Shown in pieces: positions 63,937 to 64,000 of a stretch of 64,000 nt of DNA. The notes under the pieces were generated by a model. It saw only the letters and a list, made by a program, of their open reading frames with translations. It was not told the origin of the DNA and searched no databases. The stretch lies in NCBI GenBank assembly GCA_002449785.1, contig DJXP01000019.1:62001-126000 (forward strand), in the 5' to 3' direction. Position 1 is the stretch's first letter. Each line of letters begins with the position of its first letter. The stretch is from Clostridiales bacterium UBA7001 (lineage in GTDB: Bacteria > Bacillota > Clostridia > TANB77 > CAG-508). The position numbers and the translations under genes were made by a program.

Positions 63937-64000
63937 TATTTTTTCACCTATAAATTTTCTCACAAATATAATAACAATTAAACATTTTTTTTTCAAGTAT

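Overview
The window is AT-rich DNA (about 27-30% GC by eye) from a low-GC Firmicute, most likely an uncultured Clostridia-type gut bacterium. Support: strong AGGAGG ribosome binding sites, VanW, an HD-GYP regulator, a SipW/TasA-type fibre locus, ChW-repeat lysozyme, DacF, LCP, CvpA, DUF5711 and ComEA genes, and clostridial-type integrative elements with TnpV and a DnaC-like loader. There are no rRNA genes and a single tRNA gene (initiator tRNA-Met).

Layout. (1) 1-15.3 kb is chromosomal: a partial M15 peptidase, SDR, AIM24/HTH, VanW, HD-GYP, HtrA, a CbxX-type AAA ATPase, membrane proteins, DUF362, flavodoxin, NUDIX and a pyrophosphatase-glyoxalase fusion. (2) 15.63-43.02 kb is a tandem array of two integrative elements in the 3' half of the tRNA-fMet gene. 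The junctions are a 45-bp direct repeat (15660-15704 and 30919-30963) and a 16-bp remnant (43006-43021). Element 1 (about 15.3 kb) has an integrase, excisionase-like protein, replisome organizer, DnaC loader, TnpV and relaxase; integrase, organizer and relaxase are all broken. Its cargo is a membrane protein plus a 957-aa protein, and a type IIG restriction-modification enzyme. Element 2 (about 12.1 kb) has no integrase and is almost entirely defence-like: a DpnII-type GATC system (two methylases, nuclease) with a ParB/Srx - PD-(D/E)XK - SNF2 helicase - ParB/Srx cassette inserted inside the operon, then an OLD-like ATPase and a second adenine methylase. Both elements end with a homologous small minus-strand gene, and each has its own pair of 11-bp-spaced integrase arm-type repeats. 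The right end of element 2 also holds two noncoding arrays of GTNNAC palindromes phased at 11 bp. (3) 43.3-64 kb is chromosomal again: hydrolase and membrane proteins, YqeG, HNH, PPOX, GNAT, the SipW/TasA locus, DUF975, DUF2207, GH25 lysozyme, ComEA, DacF, LCP, CvpA and DUF5711.

The most unusual genome-scale signal is the codon CGG. Scanning every supported gene by eye I find only five in-frame CGG codons. Four sit exactly where the frame of an otherwise intact chromosomal gene (NUDIX, LCP, and DUF2207 twice) is broken, and at each one skipping the C and reading GGN as Gly restores the full family-like protein. The fifth is 8 codons from the end of the HNH gene. This is either recoding (+1 frameshift or four-base decoding at CGG) or a systematic one-base sequencing error; the two can be told apart with reads and related genomes.
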